A stretch of DNA of 64,000 nt from an uncultured Clostridia bacterium (GTDB taxonomy: Bacteria > Bacillota > Clostridia > CAKSNL01 > HGM11501), in contig CAKSNL010000001.1 in NCBI GenBank assembly GCA_934476235.1, positions 372,001-436,000 of the forward strand, in the 5' to 3' direction. The notes beneath the pieces were generated by a model. The model was not told where the DNA came from, made no database searches, and saw nothing but the letters and a program-made list of their open reading frames with translations. This document shows positions 23,901 to 33,500 of this stretch, piece after piece. The position numbers were made by a program, and so were the translations under genes. Position 1 is the first letter of the stretch; each line of letters starts with the position of its first letter.

Positions 23901-26900
23901 CGTCTTCAAGATTCGTCGCCGTTATGCCGGTGTTGGTGCCTATGCGTGCATAAAGCGTTCTGCCGCGCTCGGAATCGTAGTAAACCGGAACATCGTCATA
24001 TCCCAAAAGCTCGGGATATGTCGGCTCGGTCTTTGTTCCGCTTCCGAAGTCAACGCTTCCTTCGCCCCAGTAATAGGTAATTCCGAGCTTTATGAAGAGA
24101 ACTTCGAGTGCTCCCCATATCTTCTCGGAGTTTATTCCGAGGTCAACCGACGCAAGCGTCATTCCGCCGACAATCGGCACAGAGCCGGGAACCGCAACCT
24201 TGGCGCGTGCAAACATTTCAAAGAACACGTCGTTATAGTCGGGGCTTATCAAAACTATATAGCCTCCGCCGTAAATTACGCCGTCAAAAAGGTCCACAAC
24301 TATGTTCGCCCGAAGGTCCAGCCCCGGGTACCACTCTGCCGAAAGCCCCATTTTATTTATGACCGTGAGCGCCGGAATGTCCATCACCGTGATATCCTTA
24401 GCATTTAAGCTGATTCCGGTGAGTCCCACCGCCAGAGTCGCCTTCTTGCACGAGAGCACCTGAACGATATTAAAGCTTGTCGAAAGCAAAAGCTTTAACG
24501 GCGGCACTCCCTGTGTTAAGAATATTGTGTCGTAAAGATTCTCGATACCGCCGCCGGCGCCCGTGATCCAAAGAACCCCGAACCCGTCGATATTTATTCC
24601 GGGCTTAAACCCGCCCGCAAACACATAAAGCTCATCCGGAACCGGAATGTCGTCATGGCTCTTAAACGACACCTTTGCTTCAAGCGTGAAGGTTGCAAGC
24701 TCTATCTCGCCCGATATTCCGAACGACCAGTCGTTAATCGTATTGACCTCTATCTCGCCCTGAATGGAGGGGAGCGCGCTTACGAAGTTTTTAAGTCCGA
24801 CGTTGACCTTAAAGTGAACGCCGACAAATCCTTCGCCGCAGCCGAAAAGCACGTCGGGCACCATGACGGAGGCGTTGACCTTTTTAGAGCCGTCGTCAAT
24901 CTCTGTGTGCTCATCAATCTTTGAAAAATCGCGAAGCTGATTGATTCTCCCTGAGTTATATGTGTACTGATAAAGGCTCTGATCCTCGCGGTAGTATTTC
25001 CAGATATCTTTAGCCTTCGACCAGTAGGTATCGCGCTTCGTTTCCTCCGATGCAGGATTTCCCGCCGCACCGGTAAAAGAAAGGTCAAGCGACGCGGAGA
25101 ACGAAACTACTCCGCAGTTTTTCGTTTCCTTTATCTTTTTAATCTGATCGCCGATCTTTTCCGTTTTTTCGACCTCGACCTTCATTGTGCCCATCTGGGC
25201 GTACGCCAATTTAAATACCATTCCGGCAAGAGTCTGCCCGATTCCCGCCGTTGAGTTCCAGATAAGGCTTACCGTGCCGTCAGTGAAATTCTCCGCGTCA
25301 ACTCTCGCTCCGTTTTCATCGTAAGGTATGAGGCTGATAGGCTCGCCCTGGCTTATCTTGGTGAAGATTGCCTTTCCTTTATACACCGCAGTTCTTGCAT
25401 CGCTCGTATAAAGCTCGCCGTCAAACTCCGTGCATATTGCCGATGAAGCGAATTTTTGAGGGTCTGAGTAGTTTTCATAGTACACGCTGACCGTTCCGCC
25501 CTCAAAGTCAAGGCAGTCGTTCACCGTGATGCGGTTGTCGACATTATAGGTGCGCGTCTCGGGGTCAAGCGTCTTTTTGCTGACCGCGGTGTAATATGTT
25601 CCTATCTCCTCTCCCGTTCCGGAAGTTACCTTTTTCATCTTGGTAAATTCGCCGCGGAAGGTTAATAATATCTCGGTGAAACCGCCCGCATCCTTATATA
25701 AATCAAAGTCGTGCTCTGTTTTAAATGTCAGAATCTCATAGCTGCTGCGGCTTGTTTCAACGACCGCCAAAATGCCGTAGCTGTCATTTTTATATTTAAG
25801 CTCGTCGGAAACTCTGAAAAGCAGATTGCGCGATGTGACCTTTTTGTTCTTCTCATCGGCAATGCCGGCGGAAACCGCCGCGTCCGTCCACTCGAAAACG
25901 ATTTGCCAGTCGCCGAGACCCGAGATATCCTCCTCATCCGTCAGCGCGATATCCATTACTCCGTCCTTTAAGGAGATGTTTTCGTGAGGAATGGCAATTT
26001 TCTTTTTATGCGCCTCGGACTCGGCATAAATGTTCCAGTTTGCCGCATCGTCCAGCATTGTGGAATTTGTCACCGTTGCATAAAGGTGCCTCGTTCCGGA
26101 GCTGTAGATGACATCAGGGCTCATGGACGGGAACGTCACCTTGGGAAGAAGCGAGTCATTTCCCGGAAGGAGAACGTAAACTCTCTTTTCGCCGAGCCTT
26201 CCTTCCTCCGTGATCTGCCCGTTCGTTTTCGATATGTCGTACACGCCGACCGTGATGCGCTCATATGCCGCATCGGTCGTGCTCTTTGCCTTGAAATACA
26301 GTGTCTTTGACACGGTATCTCCGACCTTCACGTCGGTGTAGGGCACCGTCATCGGGTCCGCCGAATCAAAGCCGAATTCCGGAAGGACCGCGCCGCCGTC
26401 GCCGAGCGGTCTTAAATTCTCGGTGGTTGCCACTGCCAGAACGATGTTTTTAAGTTCCTTTGCCGTGTCCGACTTATAGTTTGTGAAGTTCACTCCGACG
26501 GTAAAATCCGCCTCGCCGTCGGAGGTGAGCCTCTTATAGCTCATCCTGTCGTCCGAAAGCGAGAGCATAACCGGCGCCGTCAGGTCTATCGCGACGGACT
26601 CAGACGCCGACACCTTGCTGTGCGAATATACGCCGTAGTACGTTGTTAAAGAGCCGTTTTTCCCGTTTCCGACCTCTCCCATTTCAAAGTACATTGCATA
26701 GGCGGAGTCGGCAGTCAGGTACTCATTCCTTGTGCTTGTGAAGCTTACCGTTTCGTCCGCCTCAAACTCAAAGAGCGTTGCGGCTAAGTTGTTCCAGTGT
26801 GCGAACGCCGCCTTGTATGGAACCGTCGCGTTCACCGAATATGCCTCGATAGAAGGGTCGGTCACCGAGTCCAATGCGTAAAAGCTCTGAAGCGACAGCT

Positions 26901-27510
26901 TGTCGGCATCCGTTATCACGCGCTCGGAGCCGAGCGATGTGACATTTGAATTTTCATCGGAAAGCATATAATATCCGAAATCCTTATTTCCGAGATATGT
27001 ATCAAAAAGCACTCTCGCCTCAATCTTTTTCGCTTCCGAGCTATTCTTGGCAAAAAGCGAAAGCGAAACCATGCCGTGCTCGTTCGATGAGTCGGTTGCA
27101 AGCGAGATGACCTGGGTGAATTTAATGCCGTCCACAGACCATTCTGCGGTAATCTCTCCGTTTTCCTTTCCCTGAGTCACCTTCAAAGGCTCTGACGTGT
27201 CATACTTTCCGCCGAAGAGATATTCCTTTGCCTCGCTGCCCTCTCCTATCTTAAGAGAGATGAACGAAGTGTCATACTCCCCGTCGTGATACAAAAGCTT
27301 TTTGTTGCTGTCGGACTTTTTAATTCTGTCGCCGTCAACCGTCGAAACGGAAAATCCGCCGTTTTTCTCGGATACATATACCTTTATATAGCCGTTTTCG
27401 ATTGTCTTGACTCCGGAGAGGGATTCGGCAAAGCTTGTGACAGCCGACGCCGGAATCAATGTCAGGAGCACCGATAAACAAATAAGCCACGATAAAATGC
27501 GTTTTTTCAT
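20920..27510 (-). CDS. Giant SLH-domain surface protein (2196 aa)
   Basis: A 2196-residue exported protein. Residues 1-28 are a signal peptide (WLICLSVLLTLIPASAVTSFAES). Beta-rich regions fill about 30-880. A distinctive hydrophobic/amphipathic stretch follows at about 880-1170 (FKVNVGLKNFVSAL, ITGAGGGIENLYDTIF). FN3-like (1400-1560) and Ig-like (1640-1720, FTVDTLAPRLLI) domains follow, then an InlB-like repeat near 1870-1925 (ANKGYRFEKWEV, DMPDKNVTVYAAF), a Gly/Ser linker and three SLH domains at the C-terminus (FVDISEHWGKTYIDFV; FSDVSEGSWY; FTDSEAISSWAAG). SLH domains bind pyruvylated wall polymer, so it is displayed on the cell surface. Adhesion or scaffolding is plausible; no enzyme motif was recognised. 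Confidence 0.88.
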   Translation of the reverse strand: MKKRILSWLICLSVLLTLIPASAVTSFAESLSGVKTIENGYIKVYVSEKNGGFSVSTVDGDRIKKSDSNKKLLYHDGEYDTSFISLKIGEGSEAKEYLFGGKYDTSEPLKVTQGKENGEITAEWSVDGIKFTQVISLATDSSNEHGMVSLSLFAKNSSEAKKIEARVLFDTYLGNKDFGYYMLSDENSNVTSLGSERVITDADKLSLQSFYALDSVTDPSIEAYSVNATVPYKAAFAHWNNLAATLFEFEADETVSFTSTRNEYLTADSAYAMYFEMGEVGNGKNGSLTTYYGVYSHSKVSASESVAIDLTAPVMLSLSDDRMSYKRLTSDGEADFTVGVNFTNYKSDTAKELKNIVLAVATTENLRPLGDGGAVLPEFGFDSADPMTVPYTDVKVGDTVSKTLYFKAKSTTDAAYERITVGVYDISKTNGQITEEGRLGEKRVYVLLPGNDSLLPKVTFPSMSPDVIYSSGTRHLYATVTNSTMLDDAANWNIYAESEAHKKKIAIPHENISLKDGVMDIALTDEEDISGLGDWQIVFEWTDAAVSAGIADEKNKKVTSRNLLFRVSDELKYKNDSYGILAVVETSRSSYEILTFKTEHDFDLYKDAGGFTEILLTFRGEFTKMKKVTSGTGEEIGTYYTAVSKKTLDPETRTYNVDNRITVNDCLDFEGGTVSVYYENYSDPQKFASSAICTEFDGELYTSDARTAVYKGKAIFTKISQGEPISLIPYDENGARVDAENFTDGTVSLIWNSTAGIGQTLAGMVFKLAYAQMGTMKVEVEKTEKIGDQIKKIKETKNCGVVSFSASLDLSFTGAAGNPASEETKRDTYWSKAKDIWKYYREDQSLYQYTYNSGRINQLRDFSKIDEHTEIDDGSKKVNASVMVPDVLFGCGEGFVGVHFKVNVGLKNFVSALPSIQGEIEVNTINDWSFGISGEIELATFTLEAKVSFKSHDDIPVPDELYVFAGGFKPGINIDGFGVLWITGAGGGIENLYDTIFLTQGVPPLKLLLSTSFNIVQVLSCKKATLAVGLTGISLNAKDITVMDIPALTVINKMGLSAEWYPGLDLRANIVVDLFDGVIYGGGYIVLISPDYNDVFFEMFARAKVAVPGSVPIVGGMTLASVDLGINSEKIWGALEVLFIKLGITYYWGEGSVDFGSGTKTEPTYPELLGYDDVPVYYDSERGRTLYARIGTNTGITATNLEDEDGLTLLSSGASVRSNADKSSHEINTGTYSPSSEAAIVQITFDASDENDARSKAEAIKVGSSAGKNDYGLVLYSGDNLDTANANVTYDESTGKATFAFTVTDETKYDKTWYALTPAGADIVLYNVYTPPEVTEVSGTLSGTDLNVNYDGKYLFDLDLLSFYLTKEPEDVGYPLASLTDYNEIARGTAKLKIPSEIPTGDYYIRAVYSQEDVINGAVVSEKKIHVENKNTPDEAKIVSAAPAGNLTFGVEIEDAAVTGYKVTVYNEDMTATDIGDMTFEKTEKGNTYLAVGGAYDAKGENGETVTAGLAGGKNYYIGITPYNETDGAFVFGDEVLTNKLLLPEMTTPTVTVAADKTAVTKNETVMTESGKTLIDTDVYRESDITFTAKISETSSGTWRLDSGDETAFDGENSVTVALSELTEGRHSLTLKGRDSDGDGFLSTYTFTVDTLAPRLLIKSPVNGAMYGKDGTVEFSGVTDSEAIFTVKCGETEIIRDVPITSLGSFDPSTGVFAASLDIPDPDGSLTKTLEITVSDDVGNSETKSVTVTSSALSDIKSIAMTFDGSTVGSGNIECPASGVSGKLGAAAVTNDGRILSLDSEELDFSVTAVTGSAEIDDFNVFTASKGAQGIITARLAATDAASYSASVCFGAENNGFTGTVSVSVTAGGRVSGAGQFAPGERVTLKASANKGYRFEKWEVKGVDAEISGDTLSFDMPDKNVTVYAAFKPTADGKPGSSGSGGGAGGADTGKVTVRVSAGEKVKVKLPSGVKASDYLPYYSDVVLNKTFVPVSAVIDGYVIFIAPVSATYYFGSNGKTFVDISEHWGKTYIDFVAERDILKGVGDNVFAPDGTMTRAMFTTVLYRLAGSPKVNNAAVFSDVSEGSWYCDAISWASENNIISGFGDGTARPENAVTREEMCALTERFIKYSGYEIAPEEAKSFTDSEAISSWAAGAVTNCSERGIILGRADGSFAPRDNATRAENAAVIKRLIEKILA

Positions 27511-27529
27511 TTTTCTTCACTCTCCTTTC

Positions 27530-30500
27530 TCAGTTTCCGGCATAGAGTCTTAAAAGAACGGTCTGTCTGCTCTGGGTCGTCACCAAAACGGTGTAATAGC
27601 CCGCCGACTCTATCATACATTCTCCGTTTTCAAACTTAACGGATGATTCTTTTAAATACTTCATCTGACCCTTGCTCTTTAAGCCGCGCCTTATCTTCAC
27701 CGTGTACGGCTCGTCATTTGAAAGTCCCATAACAGAGAGGGTCACCTTTCCGGTCTTTATTTCCTTTGTACTGTCGGGAAGCACCGCCTCGCCGTTTACC
27801 TTCAAAAATACCGTTCCGCTTCCCAGTATGCGGACAAATCTTGCAGCTGTGATACTGTTGCCCGCCGCGTCCGTCACCTTATAGTAAGCCTTGTACGCGC
27901 CGGCAGTATCTTTATCTATCTCAGATAAGTCAATATCAACTACGGGATAAGACTCCGACGCTTCATTGTCCCACGCCGTGTATTCGCTCTTTAGGAGCGT
28001 TTCCAATTCTTCATCCGAAATTCCCGCAAAGCCGTGTACCGTTGAAGAGTCAAAGCTTATCATCGGAAGAGTAGTGTCTATGCAGTTTACGGTGACGGTA
28101 TATTCCGTTCTGTTGCCCGCCGCGTCAACCGCCAAAAGAACGTGAGTGCCGTTTTCTTTAAGCTCAATTTCCTTTTCCGTGCCCTTTTTCAGGCTTACGG
28201 TCCTGTTCTCGGCATAGAGCGTGCAATCCTCATCGCTCTTTACCGTAACCTTTATCGCCTCGGACGTGGGCTTTAATAAATCGGGGTTGTCGGAAGGATA
28301 TATGACGGTAAGCCCGGGCGCCTTTTGGTCAAGCCCCTCAACGGTTACTTTGTACCTTCCTATGTTACCTGCCTTGTCAGAGAAGCTTAGCTCTTTCTCT
28401 GTATCGTCATAGAACTTTAAGACAAGCGGTTTTTCCGGACCGTATATAAAAGGCGAGCCGTCCGGATTCTTTTCGCCGGCGTTCATGAAGTACACCTCTT
28501 CATCCGGCGTAAGCGTCACGATACAACCGTATGGGGCGGACGAGCCGGACTTTATCATGGGCTCTTTATCCTCTTTAAGGGCGGGAGCCTTTTTGTCTAT
28601 AACGCCCTTAACGCTGCCAAGGTATGTGTCCGCCGTCTGCCCGTTCTGCGCAGTCACGGTAACATGGATCACACCGTCGAAATCATCCTCATATGTAACG
28701 GTGATGCGCTCAGGTGCTGCCTTTACGACAACATGGCCGCCGTAAACCACCTCGTACGCCGTACCGTCGGGAAGGATCAGGACTTTCGGTCCGCCGTCCG
28801 ACTCAATTACCGCGCTCGCGATAGGCTTTGATACATTGATGTGCGCCGTCACGTCGGTATTTACCGGTCCCGCCGTGTGCGCGCCGTCGTCATACTTTGT
28901 CTCCCCGTCCTCCTCATATGTGTAGGAGGGCGACCAGACCGTTGTGAGCGTGGGCTTCGATGTGTCAATATCAGTTACCGAAATATCGCCAGATGAGTAG
29001 TTTCCCGCCTCATCGTGGAAAACAAAGTGAACCGAACTGTTGGAGTCAAACGGAACCTTGTACCAGGTCTTTCCGTCCATTTCCTCTCTTGATAAGCCGG
29101 AGGGCGATGTGAGCGTTACGTTGTGACCGTCCCCCGCAATCTCGTTTCCGTCAGAATCAACATCGTAAAGCCTTATGTAGCCCTCGCGCGTGTACATGGC
29201 GTTTTTCACCGTCTTAGTCTCCGAGCGGGGAGCGATCTTATCGATATAGGAAAGCATTTCCTCCGTCACGGTAAATTCCGTTGCATTTCCCGCCGCGTCC
29301 GTCACCGTGACAGTAAACTCTTCGGGCTCTGATACAATGATACTGTTGCCGGAAAGAACTGCATTCTTGGAACCCGTCACCTTAATTTCATAGGGCGACT
29401 CGTCCTTAACGGTGAGCTTTAAGCTGTAGCCCTGAACCGCGCCAACCTCCGCAAAGCCTGTGCGCATTGCCGCCTCTCCTCCGGAAACGTTGAACGCGTC
29501 CTCTTTAGTATATTTTTCAAAGCGCTTGGCGTATATATCGACGTAAACAACCGGTGCCTCGGTATCCGCCGGGGGATTTTTTATCTCCGTCACGGTGAGC
29601 CCGTCGGGAAGCGGAGCCTCCGCCAGTCCCTCGTGCCCGAAATCATCGATATATCTAAATGTATAAATATTTTCTCCGGGCTCGTAAACGTGAGTCTCGT
29701 CGTTTAACGGTGTAACATGGCGGCTTGTTTTATAGTACGATGTGACCTTGCCCTTTGACTCCATCGCACCGCCGTGATACTTTTCAATATAATCCGAAAG
29801 CCCGGAATATGTGAACTCTCTGCCCGTTGATTCAACGTAGTATCTGACATTTGCCTCGGGTGCGCCCGCTATTATGTTGTCAACATAAACCTTGACGCTT
29901 ACCGAGTCGGAGCCGATATATCCCCTTTCATTGGTTCTGTAGACCTTGACCCACTGATTTTTAATCACTTTGACAGTCTTTTCCTTTGTCGGCTCCAAAG
30001 CGCTTCCTTCAACCGGGGTCATCGCCATCTCGCCGTTATCGTAGCGCTCTTTAAAGATGAGCCTGCCGTCCCCGTTTGCTGCCGCCTTTACAAGAACGTG
30101 CTCGGTCGTATTCTCCTCGGGCGAAAGCTCAATATGAATTCCGTAGTCCGTGCCGTTATAAACGAAGGTGTCCGAAAGGTTTAATTCCTCGGTTCTGAGC
30201 TTTCCGAAAACGTCAATATAGCTTATTTCGTGATCGCCGTTCTCTGTCACGGGGAAGGAATTTATCCACTCGGTCTTAAAATAGCTTCCCGAATCGTCGC
30301 TGTTTTTCCATGTGATAGATTCGGTCGGTCTTACCGGCTGGTTAAAGATTATATTAAGCCTGCCGGGCGTGTATGTAACCTCCTTCACCGCGCTCTTGCC
30401 TTCCGTTTCCGCAGAGGCGATAGCCGCCGTGCCCGAAAGCCCGAGCGGATCTTCTGCCGTAATCTCCAATGTCACCGGCATTTTTTCACCCGCGGTGTCC

Positions 30501-33500
30501 GGCAGAACGCCGTAAATAACCGTGTCTAAATATATGAAGCTGTAGAACGGATCCAAACTAAGAACATCCGCTCCCAGATTGGCGCTGACCTTATATATAC
30601 CGGTCGGGCTTGCCGAATTCGTTTCCCAATCGTATCTGCCCTTGCCGTTTTCAAAAGTAAAGGTGAACTTATCGGAATCCAAAAGCTTTGCATATTCGCC
30701 CGTGAACCGGACTGTGAACTTTCTGTCGCCCTCGTCCTGGCGCTTTTCGTTGATCATCGTTCGGAACCTTATCTCAAACCTGCCGTCAGAGTCCGTCACT
30801 ATCTCGGGCGTCCCCGAGAACCACGGCGCGTCAAAAGCGTCAACTGCCGCCTTATAAACCGAGCCGTACTTATTTACCGTGAAAATGATGTAGTCCGCGC
30901 CCGGATCCTGAACAAGCGGAAGGCGGTATGTCCCGTCCGCCATGAGCGTCATTTCCTCACTTGAGCGGAACGTGGACACATTTTCGGTTCTTGAGCTTGT
31001 GAGCGTGTACGCATAAACCTTCGCGCCCTCTAAGTCCGCGCCCTCCTCGGGCGTGAAGATAAGGCTTTCGGGCTCTGCGGAAAGCGAGCCTTTGATATGC
31101 CCCTCATCGGGATATATCTTATAATACTTTGTTTCGCTTTCCCTGCCGTTTGAGTAAACCTTTTTAACGCCGACAGTGTTTATCCTGTCGCTCAAAAGGT
31201 AAAGATAGTCGTTCCCGTCGGACAAGGTGTCGCCCGGAGAGATGAACCTAAAACTCTTATAGGCGTTCTCAATGCCGGTAGCTCCGACTTTATTTATTAC
31301 TTTTGACCCGTCAAGGCTGTATACGTTTAATTCCATCACTCTGTCAGAAAGCGATTCATCCGTATTCCACATTACAACAGAATACTGTCCGGAATAGTAA
31401 AAATCGTTTTGGGCTTTGTTAAGGTGCCTGCCCGCCTTCTCTCCCGGTGTCGAAACCGTCAGTGTGTACAAATCTGAGTGGTATGCGTTTTTGTCAAACT
31501 GACCGTACGACGGAAGATAGATCGTGCCCGACCCCGTCACACGCTCTGACTGACCGATGCCGAGGTTTGAAAGCTCCACATGGCGTATCGACGACGCCGG
31601 AGTATAGATGACAGACGAGAGCGAGAAGTTATTGTCAGGCTCCGTCGCGTCAATAAACACATCGTTTCCCATTATAGCTTCCGTCGCGTTTCCCGCATTG
31701 CACGAAAGGTGCACGGAAATTTCATATACTCCTGTGGGGAATTTGTGCTCCGGAATCTTTATGCTCATTTTAAGCTTTTCGCCGTCGCGGATAATCGCCG
31801 CTCCCGAAAGCTTTACAGTAAGCTCCGGAGTACCCGAAGCATTATTTACGTTTACAATCTTTACAGCGCTGTCCTCAAGCTTCAAATTTTCATAGTCCCA
31901 GCCGAATTTATCCTTTTCTATTTCAATATTAAGCGTTACTCCCGAAATGTCGGAAAGAAGCTTTTCATCATCAAGCATTACGGGCAATTTGCCGCCCTGG
32001 CACGCAAGATTCTCCTTACTTTCTATTGTCACATTTTCAAAAGACTCCGACTCGCCGACCAGACGGAGCTTAAAGCTCTGTCTTGAAACGGAATATTCAC
32101 TGTTTCCGGCGCTTTCCGGGGCGTATCTGTCAACGCTCGGGGTTCCTGTTCCGTCCGGATAGCGGACAAACGCAGTCTTTTTGCCGGAAAGGACTATAAT
32201 CTCAAGCTCGCCTTCGTACTTGCCGTTTAATATGTCCTTCCACCAGCCCTGAATATAGCCGTTTGTGGAGTAAAATACAGAATACGGCGAGCTTCCGCCG
32301 TCGCTCTCCACGGTGTAGAACGAATATATTCCGTCTTTTTCTTCCATTGTCATATGATACCAGTGATTCCCCATGGTGGTACTGTAGCCGAAAAGGTTCA
32401 CACCGTCAAGACTGTCCGTGGTCGTCAGCGCGATAACGGCATAGTGATTATCCTCTCCGCCGACAAACTCTGCGGGGATATTCGTCATTAAAAGTATTTC
32501 ATCTTCCTGCGCAATGCCGTTAAGATACATCTCTGCTTTTTTCCCGATCGTATCTTTATAGGAAAGTGCATACTTCGCCTCCGAAAGGTCATAGGTGACC
32601 GTGCCGAGCGAGACCTCCGTCACATTTCCCTTGGTGTCCTCGGCTCTTACAAAAAGCTCCTTTGAAAACGTTGTTTTGTCATTAACCGCTGCAAGAGCCT
32701 GATAGCTCCCGACCGCATTTGACCAGGTCGCCTTATTGTCCCATGAGTATTTAACCGATGAAACTCCGCTCCTGTCGGTAACGCTGATATTCACCGTCAT
32801 CTCGCCGCCGGCTGCGGTGAGCGTTCTTTCAACCTCGCCGAGAGTGACTTTGGGTCCCATTCCGTCCATAAACCAGTCGATAACAAAGGGGGATTCGAGC
32901 GTATCGTCTGGCAGGGTGTACGCCTTCTCGTTTCCGGCATAGTCCTTTGCATTTACCGTGATGGTAAGAGACGATAAGTCCTCGTATTCCTCGCCGTCCT
33001 TCGCGCGGATGTGAATGGCGTTTTTATCATGCTGGATAAAGCGCACGGCGTCGCCCGTTGTCGCCTCCGTCCACTTCTCCGGCGTGTCGGAAGCTTTGGT
33101 GAGCGCAGCATATTCGTATTTGTACGCCTTGCCGTCCCCTCCGTTATTTACCGTGAAGCTTCCGTATATTCCCTCCGCCCCGGAAGCGGAGTCGGAAATT
33201 TCAAAGCTGTAGGCAAAGCTTTCGCCCTTTTTCGTAAAGCCTTTATCCGTTACCTTCGCGCCCTCGTTATCCAAAAGGAAGCTGCCGCTCTGTGCCGAGG
33301 GCGAAATTTCCGTCTCGGAATATACGTTGCCCGCAAGGTCTGAAACCTCAGATTCAAATTCAAGGTATTTTATCTTGATCGTTCCGCCGTCGTCCGTCGC
33401 GAGGTTATTATGTATTGGAATGGTCGCCATCAAAAATGCTGTTACACCGTCGGACGATGCGTCCGCCTCCGTGTTCCACGCGGTGTAGGAACCTATGGCA

